NCBI GenBank assembly: GCA_001931905.2
Contig: MSJI02000881.1
Span: forward strand, 55,321 to 119,320
DNA from: Cladosporium sp. IMV 00045
Lineage: Eukaryota; Ascomycota; Dothideomycetes; Cladosporiales; Cladosporiaceae
Length of the DNA stretch: 64,000 bases
Reading direction: 5' to 3'
The notes under the pieces were generated by a model. That model ran no database searches. It saw only the letters and a list, made by a program, of their open reading frames with translations, and had not been told where the DNA came from. The position numbers were made by a program, and so were the translations under genes. Of the stretch, positions 47,922-61,515 are shown one piece after another (position 1 is the stretch's first letter; each line of letters starts with the position of its first letter).

Positions 47922-48019
47922 TGGCTTTGCCGTGAGTCGAACACGGGGAAGCACGGAATCATCAGAAAATTCATTTTTCTTTGCCACAACGTGCTATGTT
48001 ACCACTACATCACAAAACC
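47922..48019 (-). tRNA. tRNA-His(GUG): tRNA-His (anticodon GUG) with 27-nt intron
   Basis: A complete cloverleaf was folded by eye on the minus strand. The acceptor GGTTTTG pairs with CAAAGCC (one G-U), the D stem ATGT with ACAT, the anticodon stem GCACG with CGTGC, and the T stem CCGTG with CACGG around TTCGACT. The anticodon GTG is at 47985-47987. A 27-nt intron (47957-47983) follows the base 3' to the anticodon, the standard position for nuclear tRNA introns. The mature length is 71 nt with discriminator A; the extra 5' G of tRNA-His is added after transcription. The stems are intact, so this appears functional. It lies just right of the AT-rich island. Confidence 0.9.
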
Positions 48020-48315
48020 GATGACGGTGATCGAGCTTTACAGAAAATATACTGACAAAATTGAGAGGCTGGGACTTGATTCCCCCGCTCAACCCTGAAT
48101 CAGAGTTGATTTGCAGGCAGACGAATGAAAATTAGAGATAATTGTGGAATGTGTACACGTCAGACGAACATGTATGCATAATACACAAACATGCTAGATG
48201 ATGTTGTCACCAACAAGTATTTGTTGATTGATTGAAAGCGAGTTTCATCGTACGCGAGAATGGCGCAAATGGTGATGCCAAGAGCCGCTGCCGTCGTCGG
48301 AGCACTCTACACGTC

Positions 48316-48648
48316 ATGATGGCTGGCCACGATGCACTCGCGATTGATCAGATCCGTAACCGCCATGGGTTTGTCGCTGCGACATTCGTCGTGAAACGCA
48401 TACTTGACATTATGGACCAAGAGCGCTCCAACTCTTTGCTATCGGCATACCGCTATCCGCTCCTCTTTGTGGCATGGGCGTCAGTGACGGGGTTGGCGTT
48501 TCTCCGGGTCTCGCGGCAGCCTTACAATGCACGCATCAAGTCAGAGCAGTACGAGACAATCTTCAAAGGCACATCGCTTGCGGCTGCGCTGATAGGCATG
48601 GGCCTGAGCGGTACTCTGAACAAACGACGGAGCGAAGTTGCCGCGTGA
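48316..48648 (+). CDS. Possible HIG1-domain (Rcf2-like) small membrane protein
   Basis: A 110-residue frame from the ATG at 48316. The C-terminal 70 residues hold two hydrophobic helices: YRYPLLFVAWASVTGLAFL, then FKGTSLAAALIGMGLSG, separated by a polar loop with Pro, Lys and Gln (RQPYNARIKSEQYETI). This spacing resembles the HIG1 domain of mitochondrial supercomplex factors such as Rcf2, but the match is by pattern only and the usual longer N-terminal half is absent. It may be a truncated copy, or its first exon may lie upstream. The Met at 48412 is another possible start. Its position next to a tRNA and an AT-rich island makes a gene fragment plausible. Confidence 0.45.
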   Translation: MMAGHDALAIDQIRNRHGFVAATFVVKRILDIMDQERSNSLLSAYRYPLLFVAWASVTGLAFLRVSRQPYNARIKSEQYETIFKGTSLAAALIGMGLSGTLNKRRSEVAA

Positions 48649-51835
<3,187 letters not shown>

Positions 51836-53776
51836 TGATTTTATGATAGTATATAGTCACGTTAATGCATGGAATGTTCTTCTGTTGTTGTTGATCTTGT
51901 CTGCTGTTCATCGGATCATACCGTGTCGTGCGGCGTAGAGTTTCGGCAGTGTTCGCATGTTGACCCTTTCGCCGCTACTATTCTCGTGATGAGTATGTTG
52001 CCATGCGTTCAGTGGGTGGATCAGGGTCAGGATTCACCACACGGTCGTCGTTCTGCTCGGGTATGGCGTTCTGTCGGCCGTGCCGTTGTCGATGAAATGA
52101 GATCTAATTGGTGCTGCGCCATGCACGACATCAAAGTCCCGAGAGAAGGATTCTACACATGGCGAACCCTGAGGCAAGATACTTGAGGCGCGATACCTGT
52201 TCCTGATGTGTCTCCAGTCTTTGAGATGTTTCGGTTGCGAAGGCTCCCAGGTGCACTGTTTCCAGGGAAAAGTTCATAGATTTCGACAGCGGTGCTGTTC
52301 ACCCTCACATACATGGGATCAAGTGCATGAGTGTCGTATATCGCCAGGTGAATGTCACATACGATACCGACAGAAGTTCACGCACAGGTTGATGGCATGT
52401 AGTGTAGTCAAAGGACTCAGGGCGAGTGAGGGCGGAGCAGTGACAAAACACTAGCGGCGGGTATCCCCGAGCGAATCAATTCCATCCCAGAATGGTCTTT
52501 CCTAAAAGGGTTTCAACATCCACATTCACTTCACTGACGCGTCTAGACCATGATTGCCTACCCATCACAGATCTGCTGCTTCAAACGTGGGAATCGGCAC
52601 CTGGCCCTGGCCTGCAGGTGTGCATCAATTTTACTTTTGGCGTCTGAATATTCCAAGTGCGGACCATTGATCCTCGCAGTGGATCACTGCCTTACTGACC
52701 TCACTTCTTACGATGTGCATCCACTTCCTGGTCTGGCCCGGAACTCTCAACCACCGCATTCATGGTCGATCCAAAATTGGTATCAAGAGGCGTGTTATGC
52801 GCATCGAGGGTGAGCGTGGCACATGGGGATGATCTTCGCCCCCTGGACTGGTCCTGGTTCCAGCTGGCTGTAATCTGGCAAGATACGATGACCATGGCCA
52901 GGTGATCTGATCATGATGGCATCAAGCAAGAGCGGTGACATGGGTCACAGAGTCTGATAAGGATCTTGTGATTCTATCAGGCAGAGTGTACGAAACTCTG
53001 TAGCTGTAATGGGAAAGCCTTTGGCTCGTCTGGTCACTTGCCAATCGCCACTGGTGTCGCTATCGCCGAGAAACGTGGGTGAAGCGAGGACGAAGCGAAG
53101 GGATCATCGCAGTACGCGCCCGACAGTGTTGACTCCTTACTGAATCGCGCTGCCCGAACGTATCGGCGTCTCTGTGGGAGACTGCGTCTTCTCGTGATAG
53201 CGCAGATGGTGCTATCGGTTGGTTCGTTACGAACTCTTCAAAGAAGGCGCAAATAATCTCTCATGGGGAATCTTGGATCCTTACAGGGAGCACCAAATGT
53301 TCATTTCAGGCAGTCAAGGATCATTTTCGCCAAATGGCACTCCTAATGGACTGCTAGACGCGCAGTCGACCTTGATGAAACCGTTTCAGTGGGTTCGTGA
53401 TATCAATCACGCTGTCAGGTATGCGATGTCAAGCCACATTGGGAAGCAGGATGATAGCTCAAGCAAAGATAGCTTATTCGGCGCGACCAGGCAGTTCCGG
53501 TGACGTTTCTGTATCGTAAAGATTATGTGGCGGCGTTTCCAGAAACGGATCCCTATCCAGTCCAGGGCTCACCTGCGAATTGCACGGACGCGCTAACCCC
53601 ATGGGGCTTCACGGTCCATATCAATACATCAAGAGCACAAAAATATATATAGGACTGTCAGAATGGCTTTGTCTGTACTGATACATCCTCATCAACAAGC
53701 TTTCAAAAACAAAAGCATCTTCATCCTCACATCACATTCACAGTCGACAAACTCCACCGTCGATCAGGATATCAAG
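51836..53776. other. Intergenic, promoter of the Rieske gene
   Basis: About 1.9 kb with no supported gene. A TATA-like ATATATATAG lies at about 53643-53652, roughly 125 bp before the chosen start at 53777. Short frames here lack motifs and were rejected. Confidence 0.5.
53643..53652 (+). promoter_or_regulatory. TATA-like box of the Rieske monooxygenase gene
   Basis: ATATATATAG sits 11 bp before an ATG at 53663 and about 125 bp before the ATG at 53777. Since transcription starts downstream of the TATA box, this argues for the second ATG as the real start. Confidence 0.5.
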
Positions 53777-55077
53777 ATGACTTCATTCCTCAACTACATG
53801 GGCATGGGCACCAAGCCCCCTGCAGACGAAGGCAAGGAGTCTGCTGTGCGCGCTCTGCCTGGCGAGTGGTACACCTCTCAGGAGATGTACGAGCTGGAGA
53901 GGAGAGCCATCTTCTCTCGCAAGTGGCAACTCATCACCCACAAGGTCCGCCTCACCAACCCTGGCGACTACCTCAAGTTCAACGTCGCCGAGTACGAGTT
54001 CATCCTTGTCAAGGACAAGGACCACAACATCAACGGCTTCCACAACGTCTGCCGTCACCGTGCCTTCCCTGTTGTCACCGAGAACAAGGGCACCTCCAGA
54101 ATCTTCTCCTGCAAATACCACGGCTGGTCTTACGGTCTCAACGGCAAGCTTGCAAAGGCTCCTGGCTACCAGGAGTTGTCTGGATTCGACAAGGAGAAGA
54201 ACGGTCTCCTCCCCATTCACACCCGCATTGACAACAACGGCTTCGTTTGGGTCAACCTCGATGGCAAGGAGAAGCCCGAGATCTCCTGGGAAGAGGACTT
54301 TGAGGGCATCGACACTCAGGAGCGTTACAGCCTCTACAACTTCGCCGACTACGAGTTCGACCACTTCTGGGAGATGGACGGCGCCTACAACTGGAAGATT
54401 CTTGCAGACAACTACAACGAGTGCTACCACTGCGCAACCACTCACCCCGACATTCCCGCTCTTGCGGATCTCAAGTCTTACAACGTCAAGACCAGAGACA
54501 TGAACATTATCCACGACGCTGCGACCACCGACGAGCAGCGCGAAAACGGTCTTACCGTTGCCAGCACATACTACTGGCCCAACGTTTCCACTAACGTTTC
54601 GTAAGTCTTGCCACCAACAATTGACTATCATGTACTCCTACTGACAACCTTTCTAGTCCCCACTTCTTCATGATCCAGCGCTTCGTGCCTAACGGCCCCG
54701 TCAGCTCTTCCATGCAGTACCAAGTTTTCCGCAACAAGAACTCCACCGACGAGCAGTTCGATCTCGTCAACCAGATCTACAAGCGCATCATGTCTGAGGA
54801 CAAGTACCTGTGCGAGTACGCACAGAAGAACATCAACGCCGGTGTCTTCGTCAACGGCGAGATGCACCCGCGCCTTGAGAAGGGCCCGCTCTACTTCCAG
54901 AAGCTTTGCCGCGACACCGTCACCGCTCACCACGAGCGCGAGAAGGCCGCAAAGAAGGAAATCTGGCCCGCCAAGCAGCAGCTGCCTAATCAGCCCAACT
55001 CCGGCGTGAGCAAGAAGGACATCGACTTCTGCCAGGGCTTGACTTGCCCGGCCACCCAGGAGGGCTTGGCTTGGTAG
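53777..55077 (+). CDS. Rieske choline/glycine-betaine monooxygenase-like
   Basis: A ring-hydroxylating-type oxygenase alpha subunit with a Rieske [2Fe-2S] centre and a mononuclear iron site. Exons 53777-54600 and 54657-55077 join over a 56-bp intron to give 414 residues. The Rieske ligands are Cys92/His94 (CRHRAFP) and Cys112/His115 (CKYHGW). The iron site is in DNYNECYHCATTHPD, with His218 and His223, and the upstream Asp/Asn bridge. This pattern fits the choline monooxygenase and glycine-betaine demethylase group. It would convert choline to betaine aldehyde, or betaine to dimethylglycine plus formaldehyde; the second fits the adjacent dimethylglycine oxidase. No dedicated reductase gene is next to it. 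The codon use is strongly biased to C-ending codons, suggesting high expression. Confidence 0.92.
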
Positions 55078-55964
55078 GCGATATTATGAAGAATTGCATT
55101 GCGAAGGAATGGGAATTATAAAGATACTACGGGATTTGCAGCATTTACACAGAATGGCGATAGGGGAGTTTTGGGATTTTCTTAATGATGCCATGAACTG
55201 GCAGAAGCGCTTCGGTACTGGGTTGCTTGCCTTTAATGAGAATACTAGATTGAGAATAGCGAAAGTCGATTATAACGATTTCAAAATATTTGTGTATTCC
55301 GCTATTCATCGTTCAAGATTGAAAATCAACATTTCCCTTTCCCTTCACTTTCTTTATGTGTTTCTGCTTGTTGTTGTCATCAATGGAATGAATCCCGTCT
55401 ATCGAGAAGCGTTGCGATGGAAATCTGCGCAGGTCAAATGAGCAAGCTCGACTGAGACCTTGGACATTTCTCATATGCGTTCGAAACGACCTCGTTCTAT
55501 CCATGCCACTGCCCTTCAATGATGATCATCACATTTCTTTCGCGAGAGCCATGCGATTAGTGAAGGCGAAAGTAGCTTGATTCGTCAACAACTGTGTGAG
55601 CGGCATTCGAAGTTCTCTCAGTGCCGGAAGGTATCACACAAGGTATTACCATCTGCTTTGATGGATTAACGAGAATGTTATCTCCAAATTTCGACCATTC
55701 GTTGAGGCTGCTATCATCACCTCTATTCTACTCAAAAAGCGGTAGCTCTATAGAGTGGCGTTTCAGATCACTGGAGACTCTCGGTGCTGGGAGCTATCAC
55801 ACGTGGTAGTACCATATGCTTTGGTGTAATAGGAGTGATATATCTACCCCAACCCTGACCCTGCAGAGTGAGCCAACCGGACTACAGTGACCAACAAGGC
55901 TATCCGACTTCCAACGAATGTGACATCGAAGGAACCAAATGCATGATAGTTTTGATATCAACCC
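55078..55964. other. Intergenic between convergent genes, with diverged repeats
   Basis: No gene was found. The right half holds a diverged direct repeat ending in a telomere-like sequence, described separately. Confidence 0.55.
55615..55866. repeat. Diverged ~74-bp direct repeat with telomere-like end
   Basis: Two copies at 55615-55688 and 55778-55852, offset by about 163 bp, share TATCACAC, GGTA-TACCAT-TGCTTTG and TAA-GAG segments. The second ends in CCCCAACCCTGACCCTG (55847-55863), close to the CCCTAA telomere repeat. Confidence 0.5.
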
Positions 55965-57827
55965 TCACAAATCCCACCAACTCTCGTGATAATCTCTAAG
56001 ATCCACACTGCCTGCAACCTTTAGATATGGCGTGACGTCAGACTCTGGATCCGTTTCTCTTCCCCTTCTTCCATTACCAAACCACGCAAATCTGTTCTTC
56101 GACCGCACGTATGTGTACTCCCAATCCTCCCACCTGGGCTCGCGTCGAGCCCAGGTCACGTGTGCTGCACTGCCGGGCCACATGCCATGGATCCTCCCTC
56201 CAGGTCGCCCTCCGTTGGCCCAAGAACTGCAATTCTCGCTAAGAACAGTTCGAGGGAAGAATGCATCACAATATTCAACGAAATCATCTGCTGCTTCCTT
56301 GAGGGGCTTGATGGTCCGGATTCCTTGGTTTGATACCTTGCGAAGGATCTTTGCAATGAACGTCACTTGCGTCTCGGCCGCATGAGTAAGAGTCCCTGAC
56401 GCTCCTGATGCGTTGGGGCCTGCCATATTGTCAACAATCTCAGACATTGACTTGGCTCGATCGGCACTTACCATGAAGAAATAACAAATTCGGAAAGCCT
56501 GGTGTGGCGATGCCAAGGTAGGTATAAGGAAATCCGTGAAGACCTTCCGGCTTCCAGGATCGAGACAAGTCGACATCGCCGCTTACGATTGGAAAAGGCG
56601 GTGCAAAGTCTACGTTGGCACCGTAGAGCAAATGATAGCATCGACTGCTCGATGAGTACCATCCGTTGTCTGGATGCCGTTCTCGGTGATCTTTTCGATT
56701 GGCGTACGAATGAAGCTCACATTTTCCTGCGTCAAAGCTTCCAAATAGCCTGGCCCTGGCGTCAATCTCCTGCAGTGGGGCGAGTAATCTGGAACAATTT
56801 CTTGCAGAAGCTCTGGCTTCGCTTCCAATCGCTTCGACATCAACCCTCTGAAATCGGCGGCTGCCTGTGTCGATTCCTTGGTCCCCTTCAACTGGGTCTC
56901 GTACCGTCGCCAAAACGTGCTCTCCAGCTCCTTCCGGAATTCATGATACTTCTCGGGGTCTTGGAAAGCTTCATGCTGTTCTGGGGTGTATGGAGTCGGC
57001 TCTAGCTGTCTCTCAAGTTTGCCAGCGAAGGCCCCTGCAATCCAAGTGCCACTGCGGGCATAATGGTCAAGATGCCTTACAAGTGGCTGGATGTTGGGAA
57101 CGACTTGTACACCCGAAGCACCGTTGCCAATTACAGCTACACTTTTGCCGGTCACATCGAACGAAGGGTCCCAATTGGACGAGTGTCTCAGATGCCCTTT
57201 AAAAGTCTCGATGCCTGGGTAATCCGGGAGTTTCCAGTCATTGAAGTGGCCGATTGCTGGGATCACGAAGTCGAAAATGTCCTCTCTCTGCTCCAACGTC
57301 TTTGTGTGAAGCACCGTTATGCGCCACTGTGCCTTTACTTCTTCCCACTGGGCACTGGTGACCTTTGAGTGGAACTGGGCCTTGGAGTAAACGTCGTGCT
57401 TCCTGGCCAGACCTTGCCAATACTCGCGAATCTCCTTGCCCTGCGCAAATACCTCAGACCACTGCGTATTGGGATCAAACGTAGTTTGGTAGACGTGTGC
57501 AGGGACGTCGCATCGGACACCAGGGTAGATGTTCTCAAGCCAAGTTCCTCCAAGATCGCTGTTCTTCTCCAGAAGCGTCAGTTTAATATTCGGTACCTTT
57601 TTGGGAAGCAGTATGCCTGCGGTTATCCCAGAAAGACCGCCGCCGATAACAGCAACTTTAAGCTCCCGATGGTGATCAATCGGACGTTCTTCGATTTGGA
57701 AGTTCGTTGGGTAGGGATAGGTGGATGACTGGTCATTTTTTGGAGGAACATTCGAAGTTTCTTCAGGTGGGGTGATATGATTCTTGACGCTCTGTAAACG
57801 CTCATTGGGACTGCTTTTGGAAGTCAT
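55965..57827 (-). CDS. Baeyer-Villiger-type flavin monooxygenase with a frameshift
   Basis: An FAD/NADPH monooxygenase of roughly 600 residues. The first FAD motif GGGLSG (62-67), the Baeyer-Villiger fingerprint FKGHLRHSSNWD and the NADPH motif GNGASG are present. The reading frame is interrupted near 56617-56624: the family motif IICxTG is followed by a stop in the first frame, while the next conserved segment (GANVDFAPPFPIV) continues one frame over, as if one G were missing. No splice pair can bridge this without losing conserved residues. Downstream, a 52-bp intron (56420-56471) and the last exon 56419-55965 (ETQVTFIAKIL to the end) are intact. Either a recent pseudogene or a one-base sequence error. 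The gene is divergent from an MFS permease. Its substrate is unknown. Confidence 0.85.
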
Positions 57828-58515
57828 GGTTGACTGACAAATCTTGGTCTAGGATGGAGATGCAATGAGAATGGGAAAACGACCAAACGACCAAAGCAAG
57901 CGAAGGAACGAATACTTCTAAGCATTTGTGCTTCGATTCTGGCTGCTTAAAGTCAACTCAAACCATTGGTATCTTATCTCGCATTATCGGATATCAGATG
58001 CCATGTATGGTTGAGATTGCGTGATGCTTTGCGAAGCTCGTCATCGCGGGGATGTCAAGAGTGATTGCTGACGACACATCACTAGAGGCACCAAGATGGA
58101 GCCTTCACAATGAGCCATCTCTCACGCCATTATGGTCCGAATGGCAAGTTCACCATTTCCCTCAGAAGTATGTACTTTGTCACGACGACAGTGCCGGGAT
58201 TCATACTGCCGACATCGAATTCATCGCTAGCAACACCAGGTTTCAGATACCTAATGCAGCGCAATGCCACCAAGACCTTAATACTCGGAGTCTCATACTG
58301 CATGTTGCATTTGAGTGATTTGACCCAGGGTTTTTGGCCCGACATACTTCCTGACCCAGGGCTGGGTACAACAATATCAGTGGACAACAAATGCCGAGAC
58401 CAACCCGCACAGGTCGAGGACGACAAAATCACGAAAGTGACTGCATACAAGAGCTCGCGCAGTTGAGCCGTTTGAGATTGTTTTGACATAGATCACAGAA
58501 TAAGTTCGTCCTACG
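57828..58515. promoter_or_regulatory. Divergent promoter of the monooxygenase and permease genes
   Basis: This 688-bp region separates divergent starts at 57827 and 58516. No distinct operator was recognised; short GATA elements occur (for example near 57980) but are common by chance. Confidence 0.35.
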
Positions 58516-60062
58516 ATGAAGTCTTACGCACCGGAGCGCCGATGGTATCAGTGGTTTCACCCAGACGACACACCTACTGAACGGAAACTGATATGCAAAC
58601 TCGACCTGCTCATCGTAACGTACGCCTTCGTAGTATACTGGATCAAATACCTCGACCAAGCCAATATTAGTATGTGACGTTATTACTAAAGATCTCACAC
58701 AGAACCACTAACATCAAATCGGACAATGCCTACGTCTCCGGTCTCTCGGACGACCTCGATTTTCATGGGAACGAATTGGTGCATTTCCAGACGATGTACA
58801 CGCTGGGAGCTGTACTCGGACAATTGCCATTTGCCCTGCTATTTACCAAAGTTCGAATGAGCTTACTAGTCCCTGGCCTCGACGTACTTTGGGGCATATT
58901 TACCCTTCTGCAGTACCGTACGCAAAGCTATTCAGAGTTAATGGCCTACCGCTTTCTCGTCGGACTCTTCGAAAGCGCTTACTTCCCGGCCGTTCACTAT
59001 GTTCTCGGGTCATGGTATCGAGGAGACGAGATCAATAGAAGGGGAGGTGTCTTCTACGTCGGCCTCACTCTAGGTACACTGACGGCCGGCCTGCTGCAAT
59101 CAGCGTCGACCACTTACTTGGACGGCGTACATGGGCTTGCTGGATGGAGATGGCTGTTTATCATCAACGCAATCATCACGATACCAGTCGGGCTCGCCGG
59201 CCCATTCATCTGGCCTGGCACCCCCGAAAAGGCTACATCACTCTTTCTTTCAAAAGAGGAAATTGAGTTGGCACGATCACGACTGGAGCGCGCAGGCCAT
59301 AACCACTCTTCAGAGATCACCTGGGCGAAGATAAGAGGCGTCTTTCTAAATTCGAAATTCTACATCCTCGTGATTTGGGATATCTTCTTCTGGAACGCAT
59401 CCACCAACACTTCAACGGGAGGGTATCTCCTCTGGCTGAAAAGCCTAGGTGAATTTAGCACCGCCCACGTGAACCAGCTCGGCGCTATATCGCCAGCCAT
59501 TGGTATCTTCTACGTGCTTTTCATCTGTTTTGGAGCAGATCTCTTTCTTGGGCGCGCGGGTGCTATTACCTTAGCACACACCTGGAACTTGATTGGACTG
59601 ATTATCCTGATCGTCTGGGATGTGCCGAGATCTGCGAAATGGTTCGCGTTCAATACGACATACTCTGCGGTTGCAATGAGCTCTGTCCTCCACGGTTGGA
59701 CGAATGACATTCTGCGTGCCGAACCGGATGTGCGATCGTTTATGTTGATTGCCATGACTGCGATCTCACAGTCCACTACCGCCTGGACGCCTTTGCTCGT
59801 TTACAAGACCGTGGAAGCACCGGAGTTCTTGAAAGGATACTCGTTCACGGCAGCCAATTCTGTCTGCCTGATTGGCATGACGTGGATAGTGAAGTATCTC
59901 CATGACCGTCAAGAGTCAGCATTCTACATTGCTTCCGCGTACTCAGATGCTAACGATTCCAGGGCACAAGAGAAAGCTGTCGAGGACAGTTCTTCACCCA
60001 CAAGCCTGGAGGCCACTGGCAAAGACGGAGCGGACCCTTCTGTTGTCATGGTGTCCATTTAA
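58516..60062 (+). CDS. MFS permease, Liz1/Fen2-type, first intron acceptor abnormal
   Basis: A major facilitator of the ACS family near pantothenate/nicotinate-type carriers. The first exon (ATG 58516) encodes TYAFVVYWIKYLDQANI, and the main exon resumes with NAYVSGLSDDLDFHGNELVHFQ, then TMYTLGAVLGQLPFALLF and LMAYRFLVGLFESAYFPAVHYVLGSWY. Between them a GTATGT donor at 58671 and a CTAAC branch site near 58708 mark an intron of about 52 bp, but the sequence at the expected 3' end is AAATCGGAC, with no AG in the right frame; the only other AG choices give a 22-29-bp intron or the wrong frame. The rest is open to the stop at 60062. The 3' splice site is probably mutated or misread, so expression of full-length protein is doubtful. 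Confidence 0.78.
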
Positions 60063-60425
60063 GGGCGTTTTGGGGTTAGAAAGGAAGTCAACATCAGTTG
60101 CAATGGTCGGATCTTGAAAAAAAAAAAAAAAAAAAAAGAAAAAGAAAAAGAATCCTAGCCTGCACCACAAGACGCTACAGTGAAGCCGGTTTCCTTCGGG
60201 CAGTGGGCCGTAGGGACCAGTCCTTTTGCACGTAGGGTCAGTAAAGCTTCATTCCAAGCAGCTATACTAGGGAAGCACCATGTGTTCTTCCAGAGAACAA
60301 TATGCGAGATGGGAAGCCAGGAAGAGGAGTTCTGGTCTAGAACATAACAAAATAACATCACAGTCGCATCGGATCTTGCTTGAGATATGCCTTTCATGAA
60401 GATTTGCCTGATCTCCTCATCCAAC
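60063..60425. other. Intergenic with long A run
   Basis: A run of 21 A at 60117-60137 followed by AAAAAG units lies 55 bp after the permease stop. The rest is presumed 3' UTR of the convergent gene. Confidence 0.55.
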
Positions 60426-61145
60426 TCAGGCTCCCGGCACACGGACCTGCCTCCCGGATCTTGTCACTCTGGCCTTCTTCACTTGAGGTTCAGGATCATT
60501 AGAGTCCCCGGCCTCTCGTGTGGCAGATGATCTCTTTGACATTGCACCCTTGGGACTCGTCTTCACCACCACGGAAGAGGCTTGCTCTCCTTTCTGTAGC
60601 CTGTCAACGTACTCACGAATACATTTCTCTCGGCCAGCCTGGGTTCTGAGCGCGCAGAGTCGGAAGTATATCTGAGACTTCTGTCCCTGAGGCAAGCTTT
60701 CCCAAGCAGCAAGGGCTTTTGAATCGGCTTTGATAGCATCGAGCAGATCCTGCATCTCGTCCAGGTTCGCCGTACCGCTATAGGCTCTTTCCCAGCGGCC
60801 GTCATTCTTCGCAGCTTCAACAGCCGCTCTACCGGCTTCTTGCATGCGCCCTTCGCTTTCTAGACGCTCGACGATTCCGACATTGCGTTTTGACCAGACA
60901 CTTTTGGCAGCGCGTGGCGTGAACCGTTGCATGTGAGTCTGCTTGTCGAGAGAGTGGCCTTGTCCGTTGATCCAGCCGTGGCATAGCGCTTCTTCGACTG
61001 CTTGATCCTGGCTCAGTGAGGTTGGTTGTTGAGTGCCCTTTCTGGCCAAGGTCAGTGAGACCCCTGGGGAGGTAGAGGCATTGTCCACAAGCCAACGAGC
61101 CCAAGCTGTGGCATTTGGAACGGTAAGGCGATCGAGAGTCTTCAT
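60426..61145 (-). CDS. YdeI/OmpD-associated family protein
   Basis: One exon encodes 239 residues from the ATG at 61145. The block AVEEALCHGWINGQGHSLDKQ, RFTPRAAKSVWSKRNVGIVERL, EGRMQEAGRAAVEAAKNDGRW is the signature of the YdeI/OmpD-associated family, common in bacteria and found sporadically in fungi. The fold has no known enzymatic role; bacterial members are linked to cell-envelope stress and resistance to antimicrobial peptides. The C-terminal 50 residues are a Lys/Arg/Ser-rich tail (VKKARVTRSGRQVRV) that could be a nuclear localisation signal; this tail is absent from typical bacterial members. Bacterial ancestry by transfer is possible but cannot be tested here. Confidence 0.85.
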   Translation of the reverse strand: MKTLDRLTVPNATAWARWLVDNASTSPGVSLTLARKGTQQPTSLSQDQAVEEALCHGWINGQGHSLDKQTHMQRFTPRAAKSVWSKRNVGIVERLESEGRMQEAGRAAVEAAKNDGRWERAYSGTANLDEMQDLLDAIKADSKALAAWESLPQGQKSQIYFRLCALRTQAGREKCIREYVDRLQKGEQASSVVVKTSPKGAMSKRSSATREAGDSNDPEPQVKKARVTRSGRQVRVPGA

Positions 61146-61515
61146 CCCGGCAAATGCTACCGATTCAGGTATCTTGATCTCCAAATTATTTACTCGGTAT
61201 TGCTAGGCATCAGCTGTGGGGCGGTTGTGCGTGAATGTAGTCTTCCGCCGTTAGTATGCCGCCTAGTTTCAAGTCAAGAGAGCGTATCTCATTTAGACCC
61301 AGTAAGACCCTCAAATAACGTCTTCACTGTAAATACAAACGCTATCATGAAAGAAGTGGAGTGTAATAGAGACACCGGTAAGTGAATGTGATCGCTTGCT
61401 GAGAGTGAGGCAAGCGCATGCACGGACCACTGGCTGTTGCCAGCGTCGTCACTTTCGGCGTCGCGAAGCTTCACACTTGGATCTTTGCAATCATCAAACT
61501 CGACATACACACATA
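61146..61515. other. Divergent intergenic region
   Basis: About 370 bp shared by two divergent genes; no specific element recognised. Confidence 0.5.

Noticed and set aside
53783..54631. 282-codon minus-strand frame, Val/Leu/Asp-rich
   Set aside because: Antisense shadow of the codon-biased Rieske gene; such repeats of Val and Glu arise from the C-ending codon bias.
60117..60137. Retroposon poly(A) tail
   Set aside because: No target-site duplication or element body was seen next to the A run; a simple repeat is the easier explanation.
60155..60442. 95-codon minus-strand frame after the YdeI-family gene
   Set aside because: It overlaps the end of that gene in another frame and lacks a promoter or motif.
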